NCBI RefSeq assembly: GCF_003097615.1
Contig: NZ_QCZG01000019.1
Location: 1 to 64,000 of the forward strand
DNA from: Pueribacillus theae
GTDB taxonomy: Bacteria > Bacillota > Bacilli > Bacillales > UBA6769
DNA: 64,000 bases
Direction: 5' to 3'
The stretch's first letter is position 1; the number at the start of each line of letters is the position of its first letter. A model generated the notes under the pieces. The model saw only the letters and a list, made by a program, of their open reading frames with translations, was not told the DNA's origin and searched no databases. Positions 1 through 10,950 of the stretch are shown here, one piece after another. The position numbers and the translations under genes were made by a program.

Positions 1-63
1 GCATTTCTCACAATCAAGCTGTATGTTTTCAAGTTGGTTGCAAAGCGGACAAACAGGCTCCAT
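1..63 (-). CDS. Partial small zinc-ribbon-like protein (N-terminus only)
   Basis: The first 21 codons of a minus-strand gene run off the left edge of the window. The visible N-terminus begins MEPVCPLCNQLE and contains two CxxC pairs (Cys5/Cys8 and Cys18/Cys21), as in a small zinc ribbon. The ATG at 63 is preceded by GGGGTGA at suitable spacing. The remainder lies outside the window, so no function can be assigned beyond likely zinc binding. Confidence 0.5.
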   Translation of the reverse strand, partial: MEPVCPLCNQLENIQLDCEKC

Positions 64-104
64 AGATGTTTCACCCCAGCGAAATGATGATTAGTATAGA
101 AGAA

Positions 105-124
105 GGGACGGTAAAAACCGCCCC
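105..124 (-). terminator. Rho-independent terminator-like hairpin after the SASP gene
   Basis: An 8-bp stem (GGGACGGT and ACCGCCCC, one G-T wobble) with a 4-base loop lies 23 bp past the SASP stop codon. On the minus strand it is followed by only a weak T-rich run (TTCTTCTAT), so it is a moderate terminator. It may also separate the SASP from the zinc-ribbon gene at the edge. Confidence 0.55.
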
Positions 125-146
125 CTCACAGCCATGTTATATGAAA

Positions 147-359
147 TTATTGTTGTTGGAAACCTTTCATTTGTTGCTGAGCGAAAGATACAAGACGCTT
201 TGTAATTTCTCCACCAACTGAACCGTTAGCACGAGAAGTTGTGTCAGCACCGAGGTTTACACCGAACTCTTGAGCAATTTCAAGTTTCATTTGATCAATT
301 GCTTGTGCTGCACCTTCAACAAGGATTTGGTTGCTGTTGTTGCTGTTGTTGTTTGCCAT
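147..359 (-). CDS. Small acid-soluble spore protein, alpha/beta type
   Basis: A 70-residue DNA-binding spore protein that coats spore DNA and shifts it toward an A-like form, protecting it from UV and heat; it is degraded by the Gpr protease at germination. The family signatures are plain: an Asn-rich N-terminus, [18 protein letters not shown] in the first helix with the Gpr cleavage region, then [19 protein letters not shown] and the [10 protein letters not shown]-terminus. The ATG at 359 is chosen because AAAGGAGGTGAT lies just upstream; the open frame extends 23 codons further but without support. It is a single gene with its own terminator. SASP genes of this type are normally forespore-specific (sigma G); I did not find a convincing sigma G promoter by eye. 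Which paralogue it corresponds to cannot be decided. Confidence 0.96.
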   Translation of the reverse strand: MANNNSNNSNQILVEGAAQAIDQMKLEIAQEFGVNLGADTTSRANGSVGGEITKRLVSFAQQQMKGFQQQ

Positions 360-437
360 GTGTATCACCTCCTTTGTACACATAGTTTGCGACATTGGGC
401 AATGCTTATGTATGTAATTACATGCCAATTATTAGTA

Positions 438-472
438 AGAAAAAGAAAAAAAAGCAAAGGAGACTCCCTTGC
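438..472 (-). terminator. Strong rho-independent terminator of the K+ transporter gene
   Basis: GCAAGGGAG / CTCCTTTGC forms a 9-bp stem with one wobble, followed on the minus strand by a run of eight T residues. It begins immediately after the stop codon of the Ktr gene. Confidence 0.85.
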
Positions 473-1828
473 TTAACCAATAATAACGCGTTCTTTTGGA
501 TAATGATATTTCTCTGTAATTTCCTTTCCACGTATAAGAAAAACAAGTGTAACCAGGCCAATCCTTCCGATAAACATAAGTGACATGATGACGATTTTGC
601 CAATCGTGCTTAATTCCGGTGTTATTCCTAAAGATAAACCACATGTACCGAAAGCAGAAGCAACTTCAAAAATAATTGGCATCAGCGATAATTGCTCTGT
701 AATCGACAAAATGATGACAGCGACCACAAACAATAATACGGCTACCGCAGATACAACAAAAGCCTTCCTCATGTCATCCTCATAAATTTCACGATTAAAC
801 ACTTTAATTGATCCTTTTCCTTTCGCATAGAAAAAGATTGCCAGTAAAACAATCGCAAACGTCGTTGTTCGAATCCCGCCTCCCACACTGCTCGGCGAAG
901 CGCCAATGAACATCGAAACACTTAAAATAAGCTGGGTCGCAAGTGTGAACTCGCTAACATCGAGGGTCGAAAGGCCCGAACTCCTCGTCGTGACAGATTG
1001 GAATAATGCATAAAAAAAGCTTTCGTGCCATGACTTTCCAACAAAAAAATGAGTCCATTCCAAAACGAGAATAAGTAAGAACCCAACTGCAATTAAGATA
1101 AAGTAAGTTGACGTCGTTAATTTTGTAAATAATGAAAAACGATAAGGCTCAGATTTCTTTTTATGCTGGAAAAAGCGTTTGATTTCAATTAACACAGGAA
1201 AACCAATCGCCCCAAGTATAATGAGGACCATATGGATAAATTGCACAAAGTAATCATGTGCAAAAGGAAGCAAGGAATTGCCAGTTATATCAAAGCCTGT
1301 GTTTGTCGTTGCACTAATCGTTGCAAAAAGTGCTTGATAATACGCTTCTTGCCAAGTTGGAAAATACGTTAAATAATAAGTGCCAAGGATAAGAAAACCG
1401 ATAAATTCAATTGTTAAAATAAGCAGAAGGATTTGTTTCATTAAATTGACAAGCCCTGAAAGTGTTGGTTGATTTTGATCAGCCATAATCAGCTGGCGTT
1501 CCTTTAGCCCGATTTTTTTTCCCACTAGAATCCAAATAAACGTGCTCATCGTCATTAAACCGAGACCGCCAATTTGAATGACAATCAGTATGACAAACGT
1601 GCCAGCGACACTGAATGTGTCCGCGATCGATACAACGGTTAGCCCGGTCACACTAACAGCGCTCACTGCCGTAAAAATCCCGTCCATTACACTAAACTCA
1701 ACGCCCGGTTTGTGGGCAAAAGGAAGGCTAAGCAGGATTGCGGAAATTGAAACAGCACTAAAATAAAAGATCACAAGCAGTTGAAAGGATGATAAATGAT
1801 TGGATTTCATACGTCTTATTCTAGGCAT
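473..1828 (-). CDS. ktrD: Ktr-family potassium uptake channel subunit (KtrB/KtrD type)
   Basis: Membrane subunit of a Na+-dependent K+ uptake system, working with a cytoplasmic RCK-domain partner (KtrA/KtrC). The 451-residue product has the four-fold TM-loop-TM architecture, with degenerate selectivity-filter loops visible as SVTGLT, TTNTGFD, TTRSSGLS and GTCGLSLG, each with the conserved Gly. Start at ATG 1828 is preceded by GGGAGGCGGA; an upstream in-frame extension of 11 codons lacks a ribosome site. No RCK subunit gene is adjacent, which fits KtrD (unlinked to its partner) better than KtrB (usually next to ktrA); this is inference from context. It is monocistronic with a strong terminator directly at its stop codon. 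Likely role: K+ homeostasis and osmotic adaptation. Confidence 0.88.
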   Translation of the reverse strand: MPRIRRMKSNHLSSFQLLVIFYFSAVSISAILLSLPFAHKPGVEFSVMDGIFTAVSAVSVTGLTVVSIADTFSVAGTFVILIVIQIGGLGLMTMSTFIWILVGKKIGLKERQLIMADQNQPTLSGLVNLMKQILLLILTIEFIGFLILGTYYLTYFPTWQEAYYQALFATISATTNTGFDITGNSLLPFAHDYFVQFIHMVLIILGAIGFPVLIEIKRFFQHKKKSEPYRFSLFTKLTTSTYFILIAVGFLLILVLEWTHFFVGKSWHESFFYALFQSVTTRSSGLSTLDVSEFTLATQLILSVSMFIGASPSSVGGGIRTTTFAIVLLAIFFYAKGKGSIKVFNREIYEDDMRKAFVVSAVAVLLFVVAVIILSITEQLSLMPIIFEVASAFGTCGLSLGITPELSTIGKIVIMSLMFIGRIGLVTLVFLIRGKEITEKYHYPKERVIIG

Positions 1829-1992
1829 TCCGCCTTCCCTTCTTTCATAACAAATATACATAATAAAATACCACTTAACAGTTTGGTTATCAATTATCCT
1901 AAAACAAAAAAGACGGGATATCCACTCGCAAATTTTGTTCTACTCGATTACAATGAAGAAGAGTTTTAATCTTGTGAAAAAGGGTGAACGAA

Positions 1993-2427
1993 ATGGACAA
2001 GCAACAATTTTTAAACCACGTCGAAAAAGCATACGATGCTAGCAGCCAACAGCCTGAAAATGTGTTTTTATTTAAATTGTTTGATTTTAACTTTACATAT
2101 GATGATGAAAAAAGGACATGTACCATCACATGCCAGGTAACCGAGCCAATGCTCAATCCTTCCGGCATCGTCCATGGCGGCATTTATACATATATTACGG
2201 ATACAGCAATGGGTCATTTAAACTTTCGATATAAAGATGCTCCATATGTTTCATTGGAACTGAAAACCTCTTATTTTAAAGCGTCAAACACAGGGACAAT
2301 CATTGCTACCGCCCGCTATGTGAAAGAAGGCTATAAAGTCTCATTCATGGAATGTGAAGTGAAAAATGAAAAAGGCGAGCTCATGTGTGCGACGAACGGA
2401 ACCTTTTACCGATTTGAGAAAAAGTAA
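1993..2427 (+). CDS. PaaI-type hotdog-fold thioesterase
   Basis: A 144-residue single-domain hotdog protein likely to hydrolyse an acyl-CoA thioester; the substrate is unknown. The key family signature HGGIYTYITDTAMG is present around residue 60, with the catalytic-type Asp in the helix and the conserved preceding NPSGIVHGG turn. A GTG three codons upstream (1984) is in frame, but AGGGTG is placed correctly for ATG 1993. It stands alone on the plus strand between minus-strand units. Confidence 0.85.
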   Translation: MDKQQFLNHVEKAYDASSQQPENVFLFKLFDFNFTYDDEKRTCTITCQVTEPMLNPSGIVHGGIYTYITDTAMGHLNFRYKDAPYVSLELKTSYFKASNTGTIIATARYVKEGYKVSFMECEVKNEKGELMCATNGTFYRFEKK

Positions 2428-2433
2428 AGACCT

Positions 2434-2460
2434 AGTGAGACCACTTCTCTCGTTTTTTTT
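2434..2460 (+). terminator. Weak terminator after the thioesterase gene
   Basis: A short imperfect hairpin (GAGA/TCTC or AGTG/CACT alternatives) followed by CG and a run of eight to nine T residues just downstream of the thioesterase stop codon. Confidence 0.45.
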
Positions 2461-2512
2461 CAATAAAAGTGGGGAAAAGTAACATTAATTCGTTATGAGG
2501 AGGGGTTTCATT

Positions 2513-2653
2513 ATGGCTGATAATAAGGATAAAGAGTTTCTGAAAGAGAATTCAAAAAATAGACAGGCTGAAGAAAACCAACGCTTGAAAGATCAAAGTC
2601 GTATCCCAGATGAACAAAATCGAATGAAATCAACAGAAAACCAATTTCGCTAA
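2513..2653 (+). CDS. Small hydrophilic protein, 46 aa, unknown function
   Basis: A short gene with a strong ribosome site (GAGGAGGGG, 8 bp before ATG 2513) and a perfect terminator right after it, so it is likely real despite its size. The product starts MADNKDKEF and is almost entirely Lys, Glu, Asn, Gln and Arg, with no hydrophobic core. Composition and size recall minor small acid-soluble spore proteins of Bacillus, but I do not recognise a specific family and claim none. Confidence 0.6.
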   Translation: MADNKDKEFLKENSKNRQAEENQRLKDQSRIPDEQNRMKSTENQFR

Positions 2654-2665
2654 TGAAAATGAAAA

Positions 2666-2700
2666 GATGATCTCATTTTTGCTTGAGATCATCCTTTTTG
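2666..2700 (+). terminator. Bidirectional terminator between the 46-aa gene and spoVR
   Basis: A perfect 10-bp stem (GATGATCTCA and its complement TGAGATCATC) with an 8-base loop is followed by CTTTTTG on the plus strand and by TTTTCATTTTC on the minus strand. It serves the small plus-strand gene and the convergent spoVR gene. Confidence 0.85.
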
Positions 2701-2730
2701 TGTAGCGTTGCCACACGCCTAACTTCCCGA

Positions 2731-4137
2731 TCATAAATATCTTCGAAAAACCTTTTTTCCGTCGTAAGAATAAACGACCGGCTTTTCATCCACGATCGTT
2801 TCTATATGCACTTGCCTTCCCCATAACTGATAAATATAGGGCAGGACGTTTTCAAGATACGGCAGGTCAAGTTCTGTTCCTTCATAACTGTGTACTAAAT
2901 ATAGCTCGCCATTCCTCAGGTAATCGCCATCCGTCACCGTAATATAAGGAAAGCCGCCGTTTACACGGATAGCAACAAGCTGATCCCGTACATTTTCATA
3001 ATCTTTATCCGTTATTTTATAATCCCGCCCTTGCTTTTCGAATAAATACATATCTTCTTTCTGGACGAGTTCTTTCGTTAAATAGTTCCTGATAAACGAG
3101 ATGTCTGATTCGATTTCCCTCACTTCGAACAGCTTCTCTCTTCCGGAATTCGGTTCAACCCCCAATTTCTTCATTTCTTCCGTAGGATTATTGTAGCGTT
3201 CTTCAATATCTTCAAAAATTTTTAATCCAAGGTAGTATGGATTTATCGAAGTTCTTGAAGGCATAACAACTCCCGCGTTCAGTTTGGAGAATTCAATGGC
3301 TTCTTCTGTCGTTAAATCCATCTCTCTTAAAATCCGCTGATGCCAGTAAGTCGCCCATCCTTCATTCATTATTTTTGTCTCAAGCTGCGGCCAGAAATAC
3401 AACATTTCTTCTCGCATCATCGTCAAAACATCACGCTGCCAATCTTCAAGCTCTCTGCTGAATTGCTCGATGAATAAAAGCAAATCTTTTTCTGGTTTTG
3501 GCGGAAACTTTTTCTTTTTAGGGACAGGCTCTTCTTTTGGAGTAAGTTTGCGATCGATCTTCCATAAATCATCGTACGGTGTTGTTTTTACGCTCTCTTC
3601 CTCTTCCGGTTCGTCGTACATATTATAATTCAGTTTAGGCCTCATAATGGAAGGGTCGATGTGCTCTTGAATCGATAATACAGCATCTAAAAATTTTTCA
3701 ACTTCCTTTTTCCCATGAACCACTTCATAATGGGCGATGCGCTCGGCTGTTGCTGTCATGCTTTCGACCATGTCGCGCCTCGTATTCGAAAACCTCACAT
3801 TGTTTTTGAAAAAATCACAATGCGCCAGAACATGCGCGATAATCATTTTATTTTGAATTAAGCTGTTCGTATCAAGAAGAAATGCATAGCATGGATTCGA
3901 ATTAATAACAAGCTCATAAATTTTGCTCAAGCCGAGATCATAATGAAGTTTCATTTTGTGAAATTGCTTTCCAAAACTCCAGTGGGAAAAACGCGTCGGC
4001 ATCCCATATGCTCCAAATGTGTAAATAATATCGGCTGGACAAACTTCGTAACGCATCGGATAAAAATCAAGCCCGAAACCCTTTGCAATTTCATTAATTT
4101 CTTCAATAGCACGGTTGAGTGCTTTTATCTCGTCCAT
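2731..4137 (-). CDS. spoVR: Stage V sporulation protein R
   Basis: SpoVR is needed for proper spore cortex formation in B. subtilis; its biochemical role is not established. The 468-residue product has the same length as B. subtilis SpoVR and the family hallmarks: an aromatic-rich N-terminal region ([13 protein letters not shown]), the HVLAHCDFF segment, and the [13 protein letters not shown] motif near residue 260. ATG 4137 follows AAAGGGGATT. SpoVR, PrkA and YhbH are functionally associated in many genomes; here all three lie within 8 kb on the same strand but are interrupted by glpK, a CBS protein and a signal peptidase, with terminators between, so they are separate transcripts. Confidence 0.96.
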   Translation of the reverse strand: MDEIKALNRAIEEINEIAKGFGLDFYPMRYEVCPADIIYTFGAYGMPTRFSHWSFGKQFHKMKLHYDLGLSKIYELVINSNPCYAFLLDTNSLIQNKMIIAHVLAHCDFFKNNVRFSNTRRDMVESMTATAERIAHYEVVHGKKEVEKFLDAVLSIQEHIDPSIMRPKLNYNMYDEPEEEESVKTTPYDDLWKIDRKLTPKEEPVPKKKKFPPKPEKDLLLFIEQFSRELEDWQRDVLTMMREEMLYFWPQLETKIMNEGWATYWHQRILREMDLTTEEAIEFSKLNAGVVMPSRTSINPYYLGLKIFEDIEERYNNPTEEMKKLGVEPNSGREKLFEVREIESDISFIRNYLTKELVQKEDMYLFEKQGRDYKITDKDYENVRDQLVAIRVNGGFPYITVTDGDYLRNGELYLVHSYEGTELDLPYLENVLPYIYQLWGRQVHIETIVDEKPVVYSYDGKKVFRRYL

Positions 4138-4262
4138 AAAAGTAATCCCCTTTTCATCGATGGATTACTATATGGTATGAGCCGAAATACAATTAATGAA
4201 CTAGTATTTTCCCGTGGATGTTCAAAAAGTACGGAGGCTCTCGTTGTCTTCCTAACGCACTA

Positions 4263-5855
<1,593 letters not shown>

Positions 5856-6290
5856 TTAATGGGTTGGCCTTGATGGCTGCGAAATATCTGTTAATGCTTC
5901 TTCCGCTTTCGCATCGTGCTTCTCTTCTGTAGCGAGATCACCTAACGCAACCATGCCAATGACATGATCATTTTCAACAACAGGGAGGCGGCGAATTTGT
6001 TTTTGTGACATAAGCTGTGCCGCTTCCTCTACACTCATATTTGGCGAAACGGTTACCACATCATTTGTCATTACTTGAGAGACGGGCATCTTTTCATTTC
6101 CGCCGTCAGCCGTCGAGCGAATCGTAATATCGCGATCGGTAATCATTCCAGTTACACGATTATTTTCCACAACAGGAATAGCACCGATATTATGCTGGTG
6201 CATTAATTGGGCAGCTTCTTCAATGCTTTGTTCTGGCGAAACGGAAATTACTGATTTTGTCATGATGTTTTCGATCGTGTGTTGTTGCAT
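5856..6290 (-). CDS. Two-CBS-domain protein (YhcV-like)
   Basis: A 144-residue protein made only of a CBS pair (Bateman module), expected to bind adenosyl nucleotides and act as an energy or redox sensor on an unknown partner. Each repeat shows the typical pattern: NIMTKSVISVSP with HNIGAIPVVENNRVTGMITDRDI, then VMTNDVVTVSP with KQIRRLPVVENDHVIGMVALGDLA. It resembles B. subtilis YhcV. ATG 6290 has AAAGGAGAT upstream; the frame extends 15 codons further without a ribosome site. Confidence 0.88.
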   Translation of the reverse strand: MQQHTIENIMTKSVISVSPEQSIEEAAQLMHQHNIGAIPVVENNRVTGMITDRDITIRSTADGGNEKMPVSQVMTNDVVTVSPNMSVEEAAQLMSQKQIRRLPVVENDHVIGMVALGDLATEEKHDAKAEEALTDISQPSRPTH

Positions 6291-6386
6291 ATGATCATCT
6301 CCTTTCGCCTCTATTTTGTCCATGTTTGGCATCATTATTTTTCCTTTTTTTAGTGCGTGTTCAAACCGGACTTTTTGAATATCCTC

Positions 6387-7556
6387 TTACACAGCAACCG
6401 ATTGTTTTTGGAAGAAGCTCTTTAATGCATAGTACACGTCGCGTTTGTCTTTCAAGATGTAATGCCTGAACTTTGGGTTGTCAATATTTTTATAAGCTGT
6501 CATTAATGTCGAATGTCGGCTATACGCATTAACTTCCCCATAGCCAAACATGTTCGAAACTTCCATGATGTCATTAACAAGCTTGAGGCATCTTTGGTTG
6601 TCAGATGTTAAGTTATCTCCATCCGAAAAATGGAATGGATAAATATTGTATCGAATAGGATTGTATTTCTCTTCAATCAATTCCAATGCTTTCCGGTAAG
6701 CAGACGAACAAATTGTCCCTCCGCTCTCCCCCTTGGAGAAAAAGTCTTCTTCCGATACGACTTTCGCTTCGGTATGATGGGCAATAAACTCCATTTCAAC
6801 TGATTCGTACTGGGTGCGTAAAAATCGTGTCATCCAGAAAAAGAAGCTTCTTGCCATATACTTTTCCCAATTTCCCATCGAGCCACTAGTATCCATCATG
6901 GCAATGACTACCGCTTTTGACTCGGGTTTAATGACATCATTCCATGTCTTAAATCGCAAATCATCGTCAGAAATGGGTGCAATGCTCTTTTTACCTTTTC
7001 TCGCGTTTCTTTTTAATGCAGCAAGGATCGTGCGTTTCTTGTCAATGTTCCCCATTAAGCCTTTTTTTCTAACGTCGTTAAATTCAATTTTTTCTGTCGC
7101 AATCTCTGCCTGTTCCTTTTGTTTTAAGTTAGGGAGCTCCATTTCTTTAAAAAGGGCTTCCTCAAGTTCAGCAAGTGAAACATCCGCTTCATAATAATCA
7201 TATCCAGGTTTGTCACCTGCCTGCTGTCCTTTTCCCGCCCCTGGCTTTCCTTGGCCATAATCCGGTTCACGAGCGACAACATCCCCAACTTGGCTGTCTC
7301 CTTCGCCTTGCCCAACGTGTTTTGTTTTATTGTAGTTATATCTAATTTTAAATTCATCTAGTGAACGAATTGGAATTTTAACAACTCCACGGCCACTTGA
7401 TAAAATAATGCTTTCTTCGCTTACTAAATCAGGTAAGTTGTTTTTTATTGCTTCTTTTACTTTCTCCATATGCCTATCTTGATCTTGGTAACCTTTGCGG
7501 TGGAGGGACCAGTTTTCCTTGGAGACAACAAAGCTTGAATCTTGGTTTTCCTGCAC
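6387..7556 (-). CDS. yhbH: Sporulation protein YhbH (DUF444, VWA-like)
   Basis: A 389-residue protein of the YeaH/YhbH family, typically found with the PrkA kinase and SpoVR in sporulating bacteria. A von Willebrand A-like fold is indicated by the MIDAS-type sequence MMDTSGSMG around residue 220 and by [13 protein letters not shown] further on; the N-terminal third is charged and Gly-rich. The start is GTG 7556, preceded by GAGGGGAAATT. In B. subtilis yhbH is a mother-cell (sigma E) gene; here the upstream region contains a perfect 8-bp inverted repeat, annotated separately. It is separated from prkA by the signal peptidase gene. Confidence 0.94.
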   Translation of the reverse strand: MQENQDSSFVVSKENWSLHRKGYQDQDRHMEKVKEAIKNNLPDLVSEESIILSSGRGVVKIPIRSLDEFKIRYNYNKTKHVGQGEGDSQVGDVVAREPDYGQGKPGAGKGQQAGDKPGYDYYEADVSLAELEEALFKEMELPNLKQKEQAEIATEKIEFNDVRKKGLMGNIDKKRTILAALKRNARKGKKSIAPISDDDLRFKTWNDVIKPESKAVVIAMMDTSGSMGNWEKYMARSFFFWMTRFLRTQYESVEMEFIAHHTEAKVVSEEDFFSKGESGGTICSSAYRKALELIEEKYNPIRYNIYPFHFSDGDNLTSDNQRCLKLVNDIMEVSNMFGYGEVNAYSRHSTLMTAYKNIDNPKFRHYILKDKRDVYYALKSFFQKQSVAV

Positions 7557-7578
7557 AATTTCCCCTCCTCTTAATCAG

Positions 7579-7596
7579 AATACGCCTTGGCGTATT
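7579..7596. promoter_or_regulatory. Perfect inverted repeat upstream of yhbH
   Basis: AATACGCC-TT-GGCGTATT is a perfect 8-bp dyad with a 2-bp centre, 22 bp upstream of the yhbH start codon and overlapping the leader. It has no T run, so it is not a terminator. The short centre suits a dimeric repressor site rather than an RNA hairpin; the regulator is unknown. Confidence 0.45.
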
Positions 7597-7714
7597 TGTA
7601 CCTAGATTTCTGCAGTTAAACAACTTGTTTCTTTTATCTTATGCAGACAAAACAAATTATTGCAAAAAATCATCTATGCTTCTTAACTAAAATTCAAATT
7701 TTTACTTTTTTTGA

Positions 7715-7754
7715 ACAAAAAACAAGGCTCATTCTATTCGGAATATGCCTTGTT
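7715..7754 (-). terminator. Terminator of the signal peptidase gene
   Basis: AACAAGGC pairs with GCCTTGTT, with further inner pairing around a loop, followed by TTTTTTG on the minus strand. The stem overlaps the stop codon of the signal peptidase gene. Confidence 0.85.
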
Positions 7755-8307
7755 AGTTAAACTTTGTTTGAAAACTTTCAATTGGCCAATAGCGCAAATC
7801 AACGATACCTACAACTTCCTTTTTGTTTATAAAGCCAATATGCCGGCTGTCATAACTATGCCTTCGGTTGTCACCCATGACAAATAAATAGCCCTCAGGG
7901 ACAGTCGATCTCCCTGTCTTTTCAAGCAAGGTAAAATCTTCAGTAAGCTGAGTATCAAACAATTGATCTTTATATTCATCCAAATAAGGTTCTTCAACTG
8001 CTTCTCCGTTTATAAATAATTGATCATCTTTATATTCAATCGCGTCACCAGCTACTCCGATCACACGTTTAATATAGTCCTCATTTGAATTCGCATGAAA
8101 TACAATTAAATCAAAACGGGATGGTTCTTTAAATCCATATTCAATTTTATTTACGATCAGCCGGTTGCCTTCTTCGATTGTGGGCATCATCGATTCCCCG
8201 TGGACAATATAATTTGCAATTAGAAAATGCCTGACAAGGATAACGATTAAAAAGGAGATGAAGGCAGCCTTAAGCCAGTCTATGAAGCGGACTTCGTTAT
8301 TCGGCAT
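7753..8307 (-). CDS. lepB: Type I signal peptidase (SipS/LepB family)
   Basis: Membrane-anchored serine protease that removes signal peptides from secreted pre-proteins on the outer face of the membrane. The 184-residue product has one N-terminal membrane segment (residues about 16-36), then the catalytic serine in HGESMMPT, the general-base lysine in DYIKRVIG, and the conserved MGDNRRHSYDSRHIG box. This is the small single-TM form typical of Firmicutes. Start ATG 8307 has AAAGGAGAAAG upstream; an 11-codon in-frame extension lacks one. Its position between prkA and yhbH is unusual. Confidence 0.94.
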   Translation of the reverse strand: MPNNEVRFIDWLKAAFISFLIVILVRHFLIANYIVHGESMMPTIEEGNRLIVNKIEYGFKEPSRFDLIVFHANSNEDYIKRVIGVAGDAIEYKDDQLFINGEAVEEPYLDEYKDQLFDTQLTEDFTLLEKTGRSTVPEGYLFVMGDNRRHSYDSRHIGFINKKEVVGIVDLRYWPIESFQTKFN

Positions 8308-8472
8308 CTGGACTTTCTCCTTTTTTAAAAAAATAAGCAAGCATAAATTTGCTTTGACGCAAATTTAGACTATTCTGGTTTCTGACCTCTGACTTCCTAA
8401 AAGGACGCGCAAGCGTTTTTTCTTAAATATACTTTACCATTTTCTCCCGAACAACTGCAACAACAGATAAGG

Positions 8473-8516
8473 TAAAAAAAACGTTCTTGATAAAAAACTA
8501 TCAAGAGCGTTTTTTT
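8473..8516 (-). terminator. Strong bidirectional terminator after prkA
   Basis: A 12-bp stem with one mismatch (AACGcTCTTGATA with TATCAAGAaCGTT) is flanked by T runs of seven or more on both strands, located about 75 bp after the prkA stop codon. This separates prkA from the signal peptidase gene. Confidence 0.88.
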
Positions 8517-8588
8517 CAAACAGCGCCATATGAGACCGTAACGAAGAGATGCGCCGCGGATCTTCAGTGCCTTTTTGAACAACCTCTA

Positions 8589-10484
8589 TTAGCGGTTTAG
8601 AAGGCTTCCAACATAGCGAAGCAGTTCGTTTGCCGAGACTGAATTATAGCCATATTCGTCAATCAGCCTTGCAATGACTTCATTGATTTTCTTAAGCTGT
8701 GATTCATCTGGCGTTTTTGTCGATGTTGTGATTTTTACGACATCTTTCAAATCAGCGAATAGTTTCTTTTGAATCGCTTCCCTTAATCGGTCATGAGACC
8801 TGTAGTCAAATTTTTTGCCTTTTCGGGCATAGGCAGAAATACGAATTAAAATTTCTTCTCTGAATGCCTTTTTCGCATTTTCAGATATGCCAATTTGTTC
8901 TTCAATTGAACGCATTAGTTTTTCATCAGGATTCATTTCTTCGCCTGTAATGGGGTCCCTTAGCTTATTTTTATTGCAAAACGCTTCAACGTTGTCAAGA
9001 TAGTTATCCATTAATGTTTTAGCCGATTCTTCATAAGAGTAGACGAATGCTTTCTGAACTTCTTTTTTCGCGATTTCATCATATTCCCTTCTCGCAACGG
9101 AGATGTAATTCATATATTTTTCACGGTCTTCCTGTGAAATGGATGGATGTTGATCAAGCCCATCCTTTAGCGAACGGAGCACATCTAATGCATTGATTGA
9201 TGGAACTTCTTTGCGGATAATTGAAGAGGAAATTCGATTGATCACATAGCGCGGATCGATTCCACTCATGCCTTCATCCTGATGTTCAACTTTCAATTCC
9301 TCGACATCCACTTGATTGAATCCTTCAATGCTTTCGCCGTCGTACAGCCTCATTTTCTTAACAAGATCGACGCCCTGCTTTTTTGATTCCTTAAGCCTTG
9401 TTAATATTGAAAAAATAGCTGCAACCTTTAATGCGTGTGGCGCGATATGCACATGGGCCATATCACTTTCTTTGATCATCTTTTCATAAATTCGTTCCTC
9501 TTGGCTGACTCGTAAATTGTACGGGATGGGCATGACGATAATTCTCGAATGCAGCGCCTCATTTTTCTTGTTTGAGATAAACGAGCGGTATTCTGCTTCG
9601 TTCGTGTGGGCAACGATAAGCTCGTCAGCAGAAATTAACGCAAATCGGCCTGCTTTAAAATTGCCTTCCTGTGTCAAAGATAGCAAATGCCATAAAAACT
9701 TCTCATCGCATTTCAACATTTCCTGAAATTCCATCATACCCCTGTTTGCTTTGTTCAGTTCCCCATCAAACCGGTAAGCTCTTGGATCAGACTCAGACCC
9801 ATATTCTGCGATTGTCGAGAAGTCAATGCTGCCTGTTAAATCAGCAATATCTTGTGATTTCGGATCAGAAGGGCTGAACGTCCCGATTCCAACCCGCTTA
9901 TCTTCAGAGAAAAAGATTCGCTCAATGATGACATCCTCTATACGGCCGCCATATTCCTTCTCCAGCCTCATCGTATTGAGCGGCGACAGGCTTCCTTCAA
10001 TTCGAATGCCGTATTCCTTATAAAAATCTTCCCGCAAATGCTGTGGGATTAAATGGAGCGGATCCTCATGCATCGGGCATCCTTTAATCGCATAGACAGC
10101 CCCAGCGTCCGTGCGGGAATATTGTTCAAGCCCGCGCTTTAGCATGGTTACGATTGTCGATTTCCCGCCGCTGACAGGACCCATAAGCAACAAAATACGT
10201 TTGCGAACGTCAAGGCGCCTTGCGGCAGGGTGAAAATATTCTTCAACGAGTCTTTCAATGGCCTCTTCTAGACCAAATATCTGATTTCCAAAAAATTCAT
10301 ACCTTTTCATTCCGTCTACTTCCGTGATACCTGCATCTTTTATCATATTATATACACGAGAATGTGCGGTTTGAGCGATTTCTGGCCTTTCTTTTAGCAT
10401 TTCCAAATATTCCAAGAACGTCCCTTCCCATTTCATTCGTTCCTCTTCTTCGCGGTAACTCTTTACTTTATTTAATATATCCAT
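8589..10484 (-). CDS. prkA: Serine protein kinase / AAA+ protein PrkA
   Basis: PrkA is an AAA+-type protein with reported serine kinase or protease activity, produced mostly in the mother cell during sporulation. The 631-residue product matches the length of B. subtilis PrkA. The Walker A motif GPVSGGKST lies near residue 104, and the C-terminal third is a helical PrkA-specific domain. ATG 10484 is preceded by GGAGGGTGAACAG; eight upstream in-frame codons are ignored. The related genes yhbH and spoVR lie downstream on the same strand but behind terminators. Confidence 0.97.
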   Translation of the reverse strand: MDILNKVKSYREEEERMKWEGTFLEYLEMLKERPEIAQTAHSRVYNMIKDAGITEVDGMKRYEFFGNQIFGLEEAIERLVEEYFHPAARRLDVRKRILLLMGPVSGGKSTIVTMLKRGLEQYSRTDAGAVYAIKGCPMHEDPLHLIPQHLREDFYKEYGIRIEGSLSPLNTMRLEKEYGGRIEDVIIERIFFSEDKRVGIGTFSPSDPKSQDIADLTGSIDFSTIAEYGSESDPRAYRFDGELNKANRGMMEFQEMLKCDEKFLWHLLSLTQEGNFKAGRFALISADELIVAHTNEAEYRSFISNKKNEALHSRIIVMPIPYNLRVSQEERIYEKMIKESDMAHVHIAPHALKVAAIFSILTRLKESKKQGVDLVKKMRLYDGESIEGFNQVDVEELKVEHQDEGMSGIDPRYVINRISSSIIRKEVPSINALDVLRSLKDGLDQHPSISQEDREKYMNYISVARREYDEIAKKEVQKAFVYSYEESAKTLMDNYLDNVEAFCNKNKLRDPITGEEMNPDEKLMRSIEEQIGISENAKKAFREEILIRISAYARKGKKFDYRSHDRLREAIQKKLFADLKDVVKITTSTKTPDESQLKKINEVIARLIDEYGYNSVSANELLRYVGSLLNR

Positions 10485-10708
10485 CTGTTCACCCTCCATT
10501 TCTGCCATGCAACCCGCCTTAATAAAGCAGGCTTGTGCTTTTTAAACAGGGGAGCTAACCGCCTGTAGCGACTTTTCTTCAATTCGAATCACACCACTTC
10601 AATTGAAATTGAGAACATGACGCCTGACTTGGTTACTTTTTATCATCGTATGCACAGGCAACTATCATGATTACAGTCTTTTTCTAATTGTCCGTTATTG
10701 AATTCTAT

Positions 10709-10737
10709 TTCACTTTCTTTTGTTCTTAGGCTATAAT
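10709..10737 (+). promoter_or_regulatory. Probable sigma A promoter for the 31-aa membrane peptide
   Basis: TTCACT and a perfect TATAAT are separated by 17 bp, about 70 bp upstream of the small plus-strand gene. The rest of the 324-bp gap between prkA and this gene shows nothing else I can support. Confidence 0.55.
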
Positions 10738-10808
10738 AAGAATTATAATTACATAGGTGAAAACCAATTATTTAGAAATAAATTACATTCAAGGAGGCAT
10801 GTAATAAA

Positions 10809-10904
10809 ATGAGCTTTATTTTAATTTTAGGCGTCATTCTTGCATTTTTAACATCCATTTTTACTGCAGGCTACAACGATCCACCGGGATTAAAGAAAAA
10901 GTAA
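10809..10904 (+). CDS. Small single-pass membrane peptide, 31 aa
   Basis: A short gene with a strong AAGGAGG site, a sigma A-like promoter and a terminator 15 bp downstream, so it is very probably expressed. The peptide has one hydrophobic helix (FILILGVILAFLTSIF) followed by TAGYNDPPGLKKK, a positively charged tail predicted to be cytoplasmic. Function unknown. Confidence 0.7.
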   Translation: MSFILILGVILAFLTSIFTAGYNDPPGLKKK

Positions 10905-10917
10905 AAACATGATCAAA

Positions 10918-10948
10918 AAAACGACCTCGCAAAGTCTAGGTCGTTTTC
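10918..10948. terminator. Bidirectional terminator between the 31-aa gene and trmL
   Basis: AACGACCT pairs with AGGTCGTT (8 bp, 10-base loop). T runs follow on both sides (TTCCTTT on plus, TTTTTTG on minus), serving the small plus-strand gene and the convergent trmL. Confidence 0.85.
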
Positions 10949-10950
10949 CT

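Noticed and set aside
8397-8582. Minus-strand 61-codon frame between prkA and the signal peptidase
   Set aside because: It spans the prkA terminator hairpin and has no ribosome site; its hydrophobic part is translated hairpin sequence.
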